A program made the position numbers and the translations under genes. Source: Pseudomonas cichorii (GTDB taxonomy: Bacteria > Pseudomonadota > Gammaproteobacteria > Pseudomonadales > Pseudomonadaceae). Taken from it: 64,000 nucleotides of DNA. The stretch covers positions 310,001 to 374,000 of the forward strand of contig NZ_BLVZ01000004.1 of assembly GCF_015471405.1 (NCBI RefSeq), in the 5' to 3' direction. Under the pieces are notes generated by a model, which had not been told where the DNA came from, did no database searches, and saw only the letters and a program-made list of their open reading frames with translations. Shown here in pieces: positions 50,551 to 60,635 of the stretch (position 1 is the stretch's first letter; each line of letters starts with the position of its first letter).

Positions 50551-53111
50551 TGGCAAACCACCTTGAGCCGTTCATACGCATGCCTGGGGTCTTTGGGTGG
50601 CAAAGTGAACGGAGCCCGGCAACCTTGCCCGGACCACTGCACGCGCAACACGCCGCTGTCCTTCTCGCTAAGCACCAATGCCTGACTGTTCGGATCGACA
50701 ACGGCAAGGGTTTTACCCTGTTCGTCTTCGACCGTGGCGCCCAGTGGAATCTGCGTGGCATCGGCACGTACCAGCTCGAACTGCACACGCCGACCTTGCG
50801 AGGCCTTGAAAACCACCAATGGTATTGCGCCACGACGCGGCACGATCTGGGAGATCGCGTTATCCAGATCGATATCGGCACCCAGTTGACGGGTGTCCAG
50901 CGAAACCCAGTTGGAACGATAAGGCTGGGCATAAGGCAGGACCGCATAGCCATTGTCCGAAGTTTCCACATTGTTGTAGGACTTCAGCTTTGCACCACCG
51001 ACATCAGGCACCTGCACCAGCGCGAAGGTTTCCCCCAGCGGCTGACCCAGGTTGATCCCTGCACCATGGGCCACCAATGAACCGGACGCGGCCAGGGTCA
51101 AGGCGTCATAGTCTCGACCCTGGCTGTAGCCCGTCTCGAAACGACCGAAAGGCGTCGTGACATTGAGTTTGCCGGCACCAAAACTGCCCGAGTTGCTGTC
51201 ATGACCGGCCTGGACGGAATAGAACAGGTCGCGCTGATCCAGCACCTGACCGTTGAGCCCGGTCTGCATGGAGTATTCGCCGGAGTCATCACGCACGGCA
51301 TTGAACGAGAGACGCGAAGACCCCGGCTTGTCGCCCAGTGGCAAGGTCATGCTCAGGGCAATGCGGTTATCGGTTTCTCCCCTCCTGTCAGTACCGGACT
51401 CCTGGTTGCGTTCGAGGGACAGGCTGTAATTCAAGGTGCGCCAGACGGCGTTGTAGGACAGATAAAGCTGCCGGGTCTTGCCGGGCAGGTTCCAGTAACG
51501 CTGCTCGGAAGCGGTCAGGCTCAGCGAGCCCGTCTGGCTCGGCAATACCTGAGTGACGTTAAGCTCCAGCCGGTCCCTCGCTCGCCCGTTTGGAATCAGG
51601 GCAGGCCGCTCGTCCGTTTCACTGACATGCTGGTTGAGGGTTCGATACTGCTCGGTCGAATAGCGATAGCCAGCCACAGCCAGTGTGGTGTTGGTCACAT
51701 CCAGCGTATTGGCATAACGTACCCGTATGCTCTGGCCGCTACGGGTCTGCTCCTTCAACTCGCTGATCGAATGGGTGATATCGAGAGAGACCGCCCCCAG
51801 CCCGGTATTGACCCCGGCCCCGACATTGGCGGCGTTGTAGTCTTCGGCCAGTTGCAGACCACCAAAGCCGGTGACCCGCTCGGAAAGGCCATATATCACG
51901 GCAGCACTGGTGAAGTCGGGCGAGGCCTGATGATCGTCATTGCTGTCCACCTGCCCTGCGGCGAGGCTGTAGCGAAACGAACCGGCAGGCACCATGATCG
52001 GCAAGGATGCATACGCCTGAGTGAAAGTACGCCGCCGGCCATCAGCCTCGATAATGGTCACCAACAGATCGCCATTGGAACCGCTGGGATAGATGTCGGT
52101 GATCTCGAACGGCCCCGGCGAGACGTTGCCGCTGTAAAGCATGAAACCGTTTTGCCGAACCTCGACCGTGGCATTGGTTTCGGCGGTGCCACGAATCACG
52201 GGCGCATAAGTGCGCTCGCTGTCGGACAGCATTCCATCGTCAGACGCCATCGCAGCGCCCTTGAAACGCACACTGTCGAAGACCTGGGAATCGGTGAAGG
52301 TTTCACCCAGGGTCAACTGGCTCTTGAGAGCCGTGATATCGCGCTGGGCGAAAGTGCGGTTGCTGCGAAAACGATAGGACTGATTATCGCCATGGACCAG
52401 CGAAGACTCATTGCGCAATCGCCAGGCACCGATGTTGAATCCATTGCGCAGCCCCAGATAATACTGATCCGTTTGCAGCCCGCGTTGACGGCGCCTTGCG
52501 CCATTGAAGTTGTAATTGACGAAGCCTGCCGTTTCGCCTTGGTCCCAAAGCTCCGGCGACACATAGCCTCGCCTGCTGCGCGCCATGACAGCCTGGGGAA
52601 CACTGATATCGAGCCGCAAGGCATCGGGGCGATAATCGACGCGGGCAAATTCAATACTGGCTGCCAGATCGAAACACTCTTGCTGCGCAGCGCCCGTCAG
52701 ATACTTTGGGTCCAGCCCGAAGTTCTGAAGCATATCCGGGCTCAGGCAGGGCTCGATCAGACCTGACTGGCTGTCAGGAATGAACGTAATATCCCGGCGG
52801 CCGCTCAATGCCCGGTTGACATACACATCCACCCGATAAGTACCGGGTAATACGCTGTTGGCGCGCAGAAACTCCTGAAGATCAGGAGGCTGGTCACTGC
52901 CTTGAATGAAAGCGGTATTGAACTTGACGGCTTGGACACTTCGCGTGTCCGCCGATGCGCTGGTGAGCGCGGTCATGCATAAACTCATCCCCACCATTGC
53001 CAGCCGACAACGCCGCAATGACCTTCGGGTATTGCAGTTCATCCAGTGTGCTGTGTCATAAAGGTCAAAGCCCGACATGACTTTCTTGTTGTTCTGGTTG
53101 TGCCATTCCAT
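50547..53111 (-). CDS. Outer-membrane fimbrial usher (FimD/PapC family)
   Basis: An 854-residue usher. The N-terminal region VKFNTAFIQGSDQPPDLQEF captures chaperone-subunit complexes. The 24-strand barrel region follows, with the plug at about residues 270-350 (PVIRGTAETNATVEVRQNGF), and the C-terminal domain ends with a cysteine pair (SGQGCRAPF and VVCQ). The N-terminus before ALTSASADTRSV acts as a signal peptide, though the exact start (53111, or 53078) is uncertain. It forms the pore for pilus assembly between two chaperone genes. Confidence 0.92.
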   Translation of the reverse strand: MEWHNQNNKKVMSGFDLYDTAHWMNCNTRRSLRRCRLAMVGMSLCMTALTSASADTRSVQAVKFNTAFIQGSDQPPDLQEFLRANSVLPGTYRVDVYVNRALSGRRDITFIPDSQSGLIEPCLSPDMLQNFGLDPKYLTGAAQQECFDLAASIEFARVDYRPDALRLDISVPQAVMARSRRGYVSPELWDQGETAGFVNYNFNGARRRQRGLQTDQYYLGLRNGFNIGAWRLRNESSLVHGDNQSYRFRSNRTFAQRDITALKSQLTLGETFTDSQVFDSVRFKGAAMASDDGMLSDSERTYAPVIRGTAETNATVEVRQNGFMLYSGNVSPGPFEITDIYPSGSNGDLLVTIIEADGRRRTFTQAYASLPIMVPAGSFRYSLAAGQVDSNDDHQASPDFTSAAVIYGLSERVTGFGGLQLAEDYNAANVGAGVNTGLGAVSLDITHSISELKEQTRSGQSIRVRYANTLDVTNTTLAVAGYRYSTEQYRTLNQHVSETDERPALIPNGRARDRLELNVTQVLPSQTGSLSLTASEQRYWNLPGKTRQLYLSYNAVWRTLNYSLSLERNQESGTDRRGETDNRIALSMTLPLGDKPGSSRLSFNAVRDDSGEYSMQTGLNGQVLDQRDLFYSVQAGHDSNSGSFGAGKLNVTTPFGRFETGYSQGRDYDALTLAASGSLVAHGAGINLGQPLGETFALVQVPDVGGAKLKSYNNVETSDNGYAVLPYAQPYRSNWVSLDTRQLGADIDLDNAISQIVPRRGAIPLVVFKASQGRRVQFELVRADATQIPLGATVEDEQGKTLAVVDPNSQALVLSEKDSGVLRVQWSGQGCRAPFTLPPKDPRHAYERLKVVCQ

Positions 53112-53256
53112 TAGCTGTTTTCACTCTACTTCGCAGATTTAACGTGCAGCGGAATCCTTTCACGCAGATGCACGGCTACCGAGCCACTGTTATCGTCAGG
53201 ACTCAAAGGGTTAAGAATCAATAAAAGCGTCCAGGCTAATATTGGGAGAGTTATCG

Positions 53257-54006
53257 CTATCGGGCTTTACTGGCCAGAGTGATTTGTTCCCCCTTCAAGG
53301 TCGCTTGATAAGGAACTTGCCCACCGAAGTCGTTGATGCTGATAAAACTTAGCGACACTGGCCCGCCAGCGGACCTGTGCATCAACGTCAGACGCAGGCT
53401 CTGGCCCGGCGAAAGCATCTGGCTTTCAAGGCTGGCCAGTTCCTTGCCGCCCTGGCGGGTGGACAGTTTGAGCATCGATACATGGTAAGGACCCGGATTT
53501 TCCACCTCCAGGATATCCCCCTTGAGTAGCCGCCAGCGCAACGTCTCCGGGGCAACCGTCGGGTCGCCCGGCAGGCCCTGGGGCCGGAAGAAAACCTTGA
53601 TGCGCTGGCGTATCGCGATCTGCAATGTGTTTTCCGATGCCGTCTGGGGAATCTCCTGCACATTGAGCCAGAGCACTGATTCGCGGTCTTGCGGCAAACC
53701 GGAACCGGCATAGATGATACGCAGCAATTGCTTGCTGCCACCGGCCATCCGGGCAAGGGTCGGCGTCACGACAAAAGGCAGTTTTGCAGCCACGGTATTG
53801 GCCGCAACGGACTCCGTAGCCGGAGCCTCAAGCCAGGATTGCAGGAGAATCTCCCCTCCGCCGCTGTTGTGTACGCCAAAACTGGCTTCCTTGTCACCGC
53901 CCTGATAAACGACCCGTGTAGTGTTGAGCACAATGCCCGCCTCGACGACGGACATCCATAACCCCACCGCAAGAAGTACGGCAGAGCGAAAATAGGTAAA
54001 AGACAT
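53257..54006 (-). CDS. Periplasmic fimbrial chaperone (PapD-like), first copy
   Basis: A 249-residue chaperone with a signal peptide (ends VEAG). GIVLNTTRVVYQGGDKEASF and TLQIAIRQRIKVFFRPQGL are the conserved edge strands. It lies between the major pilin and the usher, 61 nt after the pilin, so it most likely serves that pilin. ATG 54006 (MSFTYFR) was chosen; an extension to 54048 is not supported. Confidence 0.92.
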   Translation of the reverse strand: MSFTYFRSAVLLAVGLWMSVVEAGIVLNTTRVVYQGGDKEASFGVHNSGGGEILLQSWLEAPATESVAANTVAAKLPFVVTPTLARMAGGSKQLLRIIYAGSGLPQDRESVLWLNVQEIPQTASENTLQIAIRQRIKVFFRPQGLPGDPTVAPETLRWRLLKGDILEVENPGPYHVSMLKLSTRQGGKELASLESQMLSPGQSLRLTLMHRSAGGPVSLSFISINDFGGQVPYQATLKGEQITLASKAR

Positions 54007-54067
54007 GGGAGCATTCGCTTTGAGTTCGGCATGAGGCAGGGCGAGCAACGCTCACCCTGCCGTTTCA

Positions 54068-54652
54068 TCACTCGTAGTCCAGCACGAAAGGCATGAAACC
54101 ATCGGCATTACCCGGATTGGTTGGCGTGCCATTGAGGACATAGACAGCACCGAAGTTGATTTCTGCCGTCGCACCACCCGCGCCGTCCTTGATCAGGGTG
54201 TTGTCGATAGTTTCGTTACCGCTCAGATCCATAAGTACATTGGATGCGTTAAGCAAACCAATGCCGACACCGTCCGCTGCACCGGTAGTGCGCAACAGTT
54301 TTGAATCATTGTTATCCAGACCACTGCCATTACGGGCGGTAAAGCGCATCTTCACCATGTTGTATTGATCGGCACCCGCGCTGCAGTTGACCAGCAACTG
54401 AATGGGCATCGCCGTTTCAAGCTTGCTTTCACTCGAAAGACCGATATCGGAAAACGAAACATTTCCCAGATCGACATTGATCTCACCAGGGTTGGTGCCA
54501 GGGCTGACACCGGTACCCGGAGCAACATCACAGGAAATATTGGTCAATGTTCCATTGAATATCAACTTACCGTTGTTGGCCGCATTAGCCATGTTTGCGG
54601 TACCCAAACCCAGTACACCCATTACAGCCAACGTGAGAGAAAACTTTTTCAT
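54068..54652 (-). CDS. Major fimbrial subunit (type 1 pilin-like)
   Basis: A 194-residue pilin precursor. The signal peptide ends at ANA. GKLIFNGTLTNISCDVAPGT starts the pilin fold, with a cysteine pair (ISCDV and VNCSAG). The C-terminus FGAVYVLNGTPTNPGNADGF to the end FVLDYE is the usual donor-strand acceptor region ending in an aromatic two before the end. A promoter should lie in the 260 bp before it, after the terminator at 54916-54943. Confidence 0.9.
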   Translation of the reverse strand: MKKFSLTLAVMGVLGLGTANMANAANNGKLIFNGTLTNISCDVAPGTGVSPGTNPGEINVDLGNVSFSDIGLSSESKLETAMPIQLLVNCSAGADQYNMVKMRFTARNGSGLDNNDSKLLRTTGAADGVGIGLLNASNVLMDLSGNETIDNTLIKDGAGGATAEINFGAVYVLNGTPTNPGNADGFMPFVLDYE

Positions 54653-54915
54653 ACCAACGACATTCCTTGTGTTATTTCGTGTGTGCCCACTATCGGACGG
54701 CGAGCACTATAGGTCCCGGACTTTTTCGCCGCTGTCAGGCCAATGACTTTGAAACGCGAGATAAAAAGATTTAACGTGAAGTACTTTTCTGTAGGAAAAG
54801 TAAAAAACAGCCTACACGCCATATAATTCAAGGATGTCGCAGAAAAACCCACTAAAAGAGTCAACCAAAGATTGCATTTGGATAAAAACACTTTTCTGTT
54901 TTTCAGGCATAAAAA

Positions 54916-54943
54916 AACCGTCACATTGGCAAACGTGACGGTT
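54916..54943 (-). terminator. Rho-independent terminator after the small pilin-like gene
   Basis: Stem AACCGTCAC/GTGACGGTT with a 10-nt loop. The A-run at 54911-54917 is a U-run on the minus strand. It ends the transcript from 54961-55341 and separates it from the main fimbrial genes. Confidence 0.85.
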
Positions 54944-54960
54944 GGAGAGAAGGGAAATAG

Positions 54961-55341
54961 TTACTGGTAGGTAATTATTAACAACCCTGTCTGGTTTTTA
55001 CTCTGATTCTGTAGGGTTGCCTGCAATGAAGTGGATGACAACACTTGGTACTGCGTGCTGAACGGAATGGCTTTATCGCTGCATGCATTGCGCGAGGTAC
55101 TCATCTGGAACGTGATACCGGAAACCTGGACATACCGGACATCATTGCCAGGCCCGACGGCAGCGGCCTGCACGATATCACAGCCGGTATTGACAACTTT
55201 GCCGTGAAACCTCAGCGCCTCCGCCTGCACCGTTACAGGAACAGCCAGGAACAGCCCGGGAATAACCATCGCGGCAGCCACTCTTCGAGCTTTGGACAGA
55301 GCTTCCAGAAAACATCTACAAACCGACGCCTCGCTCTTCAT
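54961..55341 (-). CDS. Small fimbrial (pilin-like) protein
   Basis: A 126-residue precursor. The signal peptide is long (to about residue 36, VTVQA). The mature 90 residues start EALRFHGKVVNTGCDIV, a type 1 pilin N-terminal strand, with a second cysteine in RNACSDK. The normal C-terminal pilin half is short, so it may be a minor subunit or terminator subunit. GGAG supports ATG 55341; the longer frame to 55572 adds an implausible basic region. It has its own terminator, so is separate from the main operon. Confidence 0.65.
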   Translation of the reverse strand: MKSEASVCRCFLEALSKARRVAAAMVIPGLFLAVPVTVQAEALRFHGKVVNTGCDIVQAAAVGPGNDVRYVQVSGITFQMSTSRNACSDKAIPFSTQYQVLSSTSLQATLQNQSKNQTGLLIITYQ

Positions 55342-55688
55342 GGCAACACTCCGTTTGATCATCTGACAGATTTCAGTTAAGTCGACGAAAGGATTAACCG
55401 CCAGAAAAATCACACGCACACGTAGGACTTTTCTCATAGAAGTGCGAAATGCCTGCACCGTATCTGCAATAACTTTCCGCACACGTACCATGAGCGATTC
55501 AAGCGTTTTCCAGTTCAACCTATAAACCAGATATCGCCCGAAGCGGGCTTTTCTTGATGCTGTGCCTGTCATATGACGCTTGCTGACATTTCTGACAGCT
55601 AAAAGTCATTCTACTGACCGGATTTACCCGTTATAAGGAACACCTGACATTGCGGTTTCTCACTTGACCCTCCCGGCGCCTCCTTCAC
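55342..55688. other. Divergent intergenic region (fimbrial protein / RND pump)
   Basis: About 345 bp between the leftward small fimbrial gene and the rightward membrane-fusion gene. It must hold both promoters. I could not assign individual -35/-10 elements. No further gene is supported. Confidence 0.45.
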
Positions 55689-56849
55689 ATGCGTAAACAG
55701 ACCAGAATCGTCATTATTGTGGCCACCCTTGCAACGCTTGCCGCGATTGCCGCCTGGAACCTGACTCGCCCTGCTGCTGCCAAGATAAGCACCCCGGTCG
55801 CCGTGCCGGTCAAAGTGATCAGTGTCAGTGCCGAAGACGTACCGCGCTTCGTAACCGGAATAGGTTCGGTGCTGTCCTTGCAAAGCGTAGTGATTCGCCC
55901 GCAGGTAGACGGCATCCTCACCCGCCTGCTGGTCAAGGAAGGGCAATCGGTCAAGGCCGGCGACCTGCTGGCAACCCTGGATGATCGATCGATTCGGGCC
56001 GCACTCGAACAGGCCAAGGCACAACTGGCCCAGAGCCAGGCGCAACTGGATGTGGCGCAAGTGGACCTCAAGCGCTACCGCCAGCTCACTGACGACAATG
56101 GCATTTCCAGGCAGACCTTCGATCAGCAACAGGCCCTGGTTCGCCAGCTCAGTGCCACCGTGCTGGGTAATCAGGCAACGATCAATGCCGCACAGGTCCA
56201 GCTTTCCCACACTCAGATTCGCTCGCCAGTGACAGGCCGGGTCGGGATTCGCAATGTGGATGAAGGCAACTTCCTGCGCGTCAGCGATACCGCCGGAATG
56301 TTTTCCGTTACCCAGATAAACCCGGTAGCGGTCGAGTTCTCCCTGCCGCAACAGATGCTGCCCACTTTGCAGAGCCTGACCGCGAACACCACCTCGGCGA
56401 CGGTCAAGGCTTATCTGGGCGATGGCGCCAACGGCACGCTGCTGGGTGAAGGCAAACTGGCCTTGATCGATAACCAGGTCTCGGCCACCACCGGCACCAT
56501 TCGCGCCAAGGCACAGTTCGACAACGCCGAGGAAAAACTCTGGCCCGGGCAACTGGTCACGGTAAAAATCCAGACCGGCATCGAACGCAACTCGCTCAAG
56601 GTTCCGCCTCAAGTCGTGCAGCGCGGTATCGATCAGCATTATGTCTACAGGGTGACGAGCGAACAGAAAGTCGAAGTCGTGCCCGTCACCGTGCTTTATC
56701 AGGATAGCGACCTGACTCTGATCAGCGGGCCAAGTGCCGGTGATGTACTGGTCAGCGACGGTCAATCCCGACTCAAGCCGGGCGTGCGGATCGAAGTCGT
56801 GAATGAGTCGCCTCAGCCTCCCCTGCTCAAAGTGGGGAGTGCTAAATGA
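55689..56849 (+). CDS. RND efflux periplasmic adaptor (membrane fusion protein)
   Basis: A 386-residue HlyD/MexA-type adaptor anchored by an N-terminal hydrophobic segment (IVIIVATLATLAAIAAW). The lipoyl domain halves are VIRPQVDGILTRLLVKEGQ and HTQIRSPVTGRVGIRNVDEG, joined by a coiled-coil hairpin (about 105-165). It links the inner-membrane pump to an outer-membrane channel. It overlaps the permease gene by 4 nt (ATGA). The drug or metal exported is unknown. Confidence 0.93.
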   Translation: MRKQTRIVIIVATLATLAAIAAWNLTRPAAAKISTPVAVPVKVISVSAEDVPRFVTGIGSVLSLQSVVIRPQVDGILTRLLVKEGQSVKAGDLLATLDDRSIRAALEQAKAQLAQSQAQLDVAQVDLKRYRQLTDDNGISRQTFDQQQALVRQLSATVLGNQATINAAQVQLSHTQIRSPVTGRVGIRNVDEGNFLRVSDTAGMFSVTQINPVAVEFSLPQQMLPTLQSLTANTTSATVKAYLGDGANGTLLGEGKLALIDNQVSATTGTIRAKAQFDNAEEKLWPGQLVTVKIQTGIERNSLKVPPQVVQRGIDQHYVYRVTSEQKVEVVPVTVLYQDSDLTLISGPSAGDVLVSDGQSRLKPGVRIEVVNESPQPPLLKVGSAK

Positions 56850-59800
56850 AGGGCCAGGGTTCCATTTCGGCCTGGTGCATCGATCATCCGGTCGCCACTC
56901 TACTGCTGACGTTCGCTCTGGTGCTGCTGGGTGTCATCGCCTTCCCGCGCCTGCCCATTGCCCCGCTGCCCGAAGCGGAATTTCCGACGATCCAGGTCAA
57001 CGCGCAGCTTCCCGGCGCCAGCCCGGAAACCATGGCTTCTTCGGTCGCCACGCCCCTTGAAGTGCAGTTCAGCGCGATACCGGGCATGACACAAATGACC
57101 TCCAGCAGTGCGCTGGGGTCGACCAACCTGACGCTGCAATTCACACTCAACAAAAGCATCGATACCGCCGCCCAGGAGGTCCAGGCCGCCATCAATACGG
57201 CCGCTGGCCGCTTGCCCGCCGACCTGCCGAACCTGCCGACCTGGCGCAAGGTCAACCCGGCCGACAGCCCGGTGCTGATCCTGAGTGTCAGCTCCAACCT
57301 GATGCCCGGCACCGAACTGAGTGACATCACCGAAACCCTTCTGGCCCGCCAGCTCAGCCAGATAGAAGGCGTGGGACAAGTTGCCATCGCCGGTCAGCAA
57401 CGCCCGGCGATCCGTATCCAGGCTGCACCGGAAAAACTCGCCGCACTGGGCCTGACCCTGGCGGATATACGCCAGTCCGTGCAACAGACCAGCCTGAACC
57501 TGGCCAAAGGTGCCTTGTATGGCAAGGACAGTATTTCCACGCTGTCCTCCAACGATCAGTTGTTCAAGCCGCAGGACTACGCGCAGTTGATCGTTTCCTA
57601 CAAGGACGGTGCCCCCGTCCACCTCAAGGATGTGGCGAGAGTCATCAACGGTTCGGAAAACGCTTACGTCAAGACCTGGTCCGGCGACCAACAGGGCGTC
57701 AACATCGCGATTTTCCGCCAGCCCGGCGCCAACATTGTCGATACCGTGGACCGCATTCAACGCGAACTGCCACGCTTGCAGGAAATGCTGCCCGCGTCAG
57801 TAGACGTCTCGGTCCTCAACGACCGGACCCGCACCATCCGCGCCTCGCTGCATGAAGTCGAGCTGACCCTGCTGATCGCCGTGTTGCTGGTGATCGCAGT
57901 CATGGCACTGTTCCTGCGCCAGCTGTCGGCCACGCTGATCGTCAGCAGCGTACTGGGCGTGTCGCTGGTTGCCAGCTTTGCGATGATGTACGTCATGGGC
58001 TTCAGCCTGAACAACCTGACGCTGGTTGCGATTGTGGTGGCCGTCGGCTTCGTGGTGGACGATGCGATTGTCGTGGTGGAAAACATCCATCGCCATCTTG
58101 AAACAGGCCAAGGCATGCGTGAGGCGGCGATCAAGGGCTCGGGGGAAATCGGCTTCACGGTGGTATCGATCAGTTTCTCTCTGGTGGCCGCCTTCATTCC
58201 GCTGTTGTTCATGGGCGGCGTGGTCGGGCGACTGTTCAAGGAGTTCGCCCTGACAGCCACGGCGACCATTCTGATTTCCGTCGTGGTTTCCCTGACACTG
58301 GCTCCAACGCTCGCCGCCATGTTCATGCGCGCCCCCAAGCACAGCCAGCATCAGAAACCGGGCTTTGGCGAGCGGCTGCTGGCGCTCTATGAGCGCGGCT
58401 TGCGCAAGGCTCTGGCTCACCAGCGTCTGACGCTCGGGGTCTTCGGCCTGACGCTGGTCCTCGCGGTTGTCGGTTATGTGGTCATTCCCAAGGGTTTCTT
58501 CCCGGTCCAGGACACCGCATTCGCTCTGGGGACCACCGAAGCCGCAGCCGATATTTCCTATCCGGACATGGTGAAAAAACACCTGGAGCTGGCAAAGATC
58601 GTCGGGGCCGACCCGGCGGTGCTGGCGTTCTCGCATTCGGTCGGGGTCAGCGGCAACAACCAGACCATCGCCAACGGCCGCTTCTGGATTTCTCTCAAGC
58701 CCCGAGCCCAGCGTGATGTGTCGGTCAATGAGTTCATCGACCGCCTGCGTCCGAAACTGGCCAAGGTCCCCGGCATCGTTCTTTACCTGCGCGCCGGGCA
58801 GGACATCAACCTCAGTTCCGGCCCCAGCCGTAGCCAGTATCAATATGTGCTCAAGAGCAACGATGGCGACCTGCTCAATACCTGGACCCAGCGCCTGACC
58901 GAAAAACTGCGCAGCAATCCGGCATTCCGCGACCTGTCCAACGACCTGCAACTGGGCGGCAGCGTGACCCATATCGAAATCGACCGCAGCGCCGCCTCGC
59001 GTTTCGGGCTGACCACCGCCGATGTCGATCAGGCGCTCTACGACGCCTTCGGCCAGCGGCAGATCAGTGAATTCCAGACCGAGGTCAACCAGTACAAGGT
59101 CGTGCTGGAGCTGGACGCACAACAGCGCGGCAAGGCCGAGAGCCTGAACTACTTCTACCTGCGCTCGCCGTTGACCAACGAGATGGTGCCGCTGTCGGCA
59201 CTGGCCAAGGTCAGTGCGCCGACCATGGGGCCGCTGTCCATCAGTCATGACGGCATGTTCCCGGCCGCTAACCTGTCATTCAACCTTGCCTCAGGCGTGG
59301 CACTGGGCGATGCAGTACGGATGCTGGATGAGGCCAAGAAAGAAATCGCCATGCCAGCGGCAATCATCGGCAACTTCCAGGGCGCAGCCCAGGCATTCCA
59401 GAGTTCACTGGCCAACCAGCCATGGCTGATTCTGGCGGCGCTGGTGGCGGTGTACATCATTCTGGGTGTGCTTTACGAGAGTTTCGTTCACCCGTTGACC
59501 ATCATTTCCACCCTGCCCTCGGCGGGCATCGGCGCGCTGTTGTTGCTGTGGATGATGGGCCAGGACTTCTCGATCATGGCGCTGATCGGTGTGGTGCTGC
59601 TGATCGGCATCGTCAAGAAAAACGGCATCCTGCTGGTGGACTTCGCACTTGAAGCCCAGCGTGAACAAGGTCTGACGCCACGGGAAGCAATCTATGAAGC
59701 CTGCATGACACGCTTTCGTCCGATTATCATGACCACCCTCGCCGCCCTGCTCGGCGCGCTGCCGTTGATGCTCGGCTTCGGGGTCGGTGCCGAACTGCGC

Positions 59801-59947
59801 CAGCCACTGGGGATTGCAGTGGTCGGCGGCCTGCTGGTCAGCCAGATGCTGACGCTGTTCACCACGCCGGTCATCTATCTGCAACTGGAGCGGCTGTTCC
59901 ATCGCCGCCAGCCAGAGCCTGCGCCAGCGCTGGCCATCCACAAGTGA
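56846..59947 (+). CDS. RND efflux permease (MdtB/MuxB-like)
   Basis: A 1033-residue HAE1-type proton/drug antiporter with twelve membrane helices and two large periplasmic loops. The TM4 motif GFVVDDAIVVVENIHRH contains the proton-relay aspartates. ISAWCIDHPVATLLLTFALV begins helix 1, and PASVDVSVLNDRTRTIRASL precedes helix 2. The length is normal. It lies between its adaptor and a two-component system, 10 nt before the regulator gene. No outer-membrane factor gene is adjacent, so it must borrow one from elsewhere. Confidence 0.94.
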   Translation: MKGQGSISAWCIDHPVATLLLTFALVLLGVIAFPRLPIAPLPEAEFPTIQVNAQLPGASPETMASSVATPLEVQFSAIPGMTQMTSSSALGSTNLTLQFTLNKSIDTAAQEVQAAINTAAGRLPADLPNLPTWRKVNPADSPVLILSVSSNLMPGTELSDITETLLARQLSQIEGVGQVAIAGQQRPAIRIQAAPEKLAALGLTLADIRQSVQQTSLNLAKGALYGKDSISTLSSNDQLFKPQDYAQLIVSYKDGAPVHLKDVARVINGSENAYVKTWSGDQQGVNIAIFRQPGANIVDTVDRIQRELPRLQEMLPASVDVSVLNDRTRTIRASLHEVELTLLIAVLLVIAVMALFLRQLSATLIVSSVLGVSLVASFAMMYVMGFSLNNLTLVAIVVAVGFVVDDAIVVVENIHRHLETGQGMREAAIKGSGEIGFTVVSISFSLVAAFIPLLFMGGVVGRLFKEFALTATATILISVVVSLTLAPTLAAMFMRAPKHSQHQKPGFGERLLALYERGLRKALAHQRLTLGVFGLTLVLAVVGYVVIPKGFFPVQDTAFALGTTEAAADISYPDMVKKHLELAKIVGADPAVLAFSHSVGVSGNNQTIANGRFWISLKPRAQRDVSVNEFIDRLRPKLAKVPGIVLYLRAGQDINLSSGPSRSQYQYVLKSNDGDLLNTWTQRLTEKLRSNPAFRDLSNDLQLGGSVTHIEIDRSAASRFGLTTADVDQALYDAFGQRQISEFQTEVNQYKVVLELDAQQRGKAESLNYFYLRSPLTNEMVPLSALAKVSAPTMGPLSISHDGMFPAANLSFNLASGVALGDAVRMLDEAKKEIAMPAAIIGNFQGAAQAFQSSLANQPWLILAALVAVYIILGVLYESFVHPLTIISTLPSAGIGALLLLWMMGQDFSIMALIGVVLLIGIVKKNGILLVDFALEAQREQGLTPREAIYEACMTRFRPIIMTTLAALLGALPLMLGFGVGAELRQPLGIAVVGGLLVSQMLTLFTTPVIYLQLERLFHRRQPEPAPALAIHK

Positions 59948-59957
59948 GAGTCGTCCC

Positions 59958-60635
59958 ATGCGCGTGCTGATTATCGAAGACGAAGAGAAAACAGCGGATT
60001 ACCTGCATCGCGGCCTGACCGAACAAGGCTATACCGTGGATCTGGCCCGGGACGGTATCGAAGGGCTGCACCAGGCCCTTGAAAACGAATACGAGGTCAT
60101 CATCCTCGATGTCATGCTGCCAGGCCTTGATGGCTTTGGCGTGCTGCGCGCATTGCGGGCAAAGAAGCAGACACCCGTGATCATGCTGACCGCACGCGAG
60201 CAGGTCGATGACCGGATTCGCGGCCTGCGCGAAGGTGCAGACGATTATCTGGGCAAACCGTTTTCCTTCCTGGAACTGGTCGCACGCCTGCAAGCGCTGA
60301 CCCGGCGCAGCGGCGGCCATGAACCGGTGCAGATCAGCATCGCCGACCTGTGGATCGACCTGATCAGCCGCAAGGCCACGCGCTCCGGCGTACGCCTGGA
60401 ACTGACCGCCAAGGAGTTCTCGCTGCTCAGTGTACTGGCCCGACGTCAGGGCGAGATTCTGTCCAAGACCGCCATTGCCGAGATGGTCTGGGACATCAAT
60501 TTCGACAGCGACGCCAATGTCGTGGAAGTCGCGATCAAGCGTCTGCGCGCCAAGCTGGACGGCCCTCACGAACAGAAACTGCTGCACACCATTCGCGGCA
60601 TGGGCTACGTGCTGGAGAACCGTGGTGCGGACTGA
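59958..60635 (+). CDS. OmpR-family response regulator (CopR/CusR-like)
   Basis: A 225-residue regulator. The receiver domain has D51 as phosphorylation site (VIILDVMLPGLDGF) and the DNA-binding winged helix is at about 125-222 (LELTAKEFSLLSVLARRQGE, then VVEVAIKRLRAKLDG). It resembles the metal-responsive CopR/CusR/CzcR branch. It follows the pump gene by 10 nt and overlaps the kinase gene by 11 nt, so it probably controls this pump. Confidence 0.92.
   Translation: MRVLIIEDEEKTADYLHRGLTEQGYTVDLARDGIEGLHQALENEYEVIILDVMLPGLDGFGVLRALRAKKQTPVIMLTAREQVDDRIRGLREGADDYLGKPFSFLELVARLQALTRRSGGHEPVQISIADLWIDLISRKATRSGVRLELTAKEFSLLSVLARRQGEILSKTAIAEMVWDINFDSDANVVEVAIKRLRAKLDGPHEQKLLHTIRGMGYVLENRGAD

Noticed and set aside
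51201-52766. 521-residue plus-strand frame
   Set aside because: Antisense shadow of the fimbrial usher gene.
57797-59248. 483-residue minus-strand frame
   Set aside because: Antisense shadow of the RND permease; rich in H, Q and R as is usual for such shadows in GC-rich DNA.
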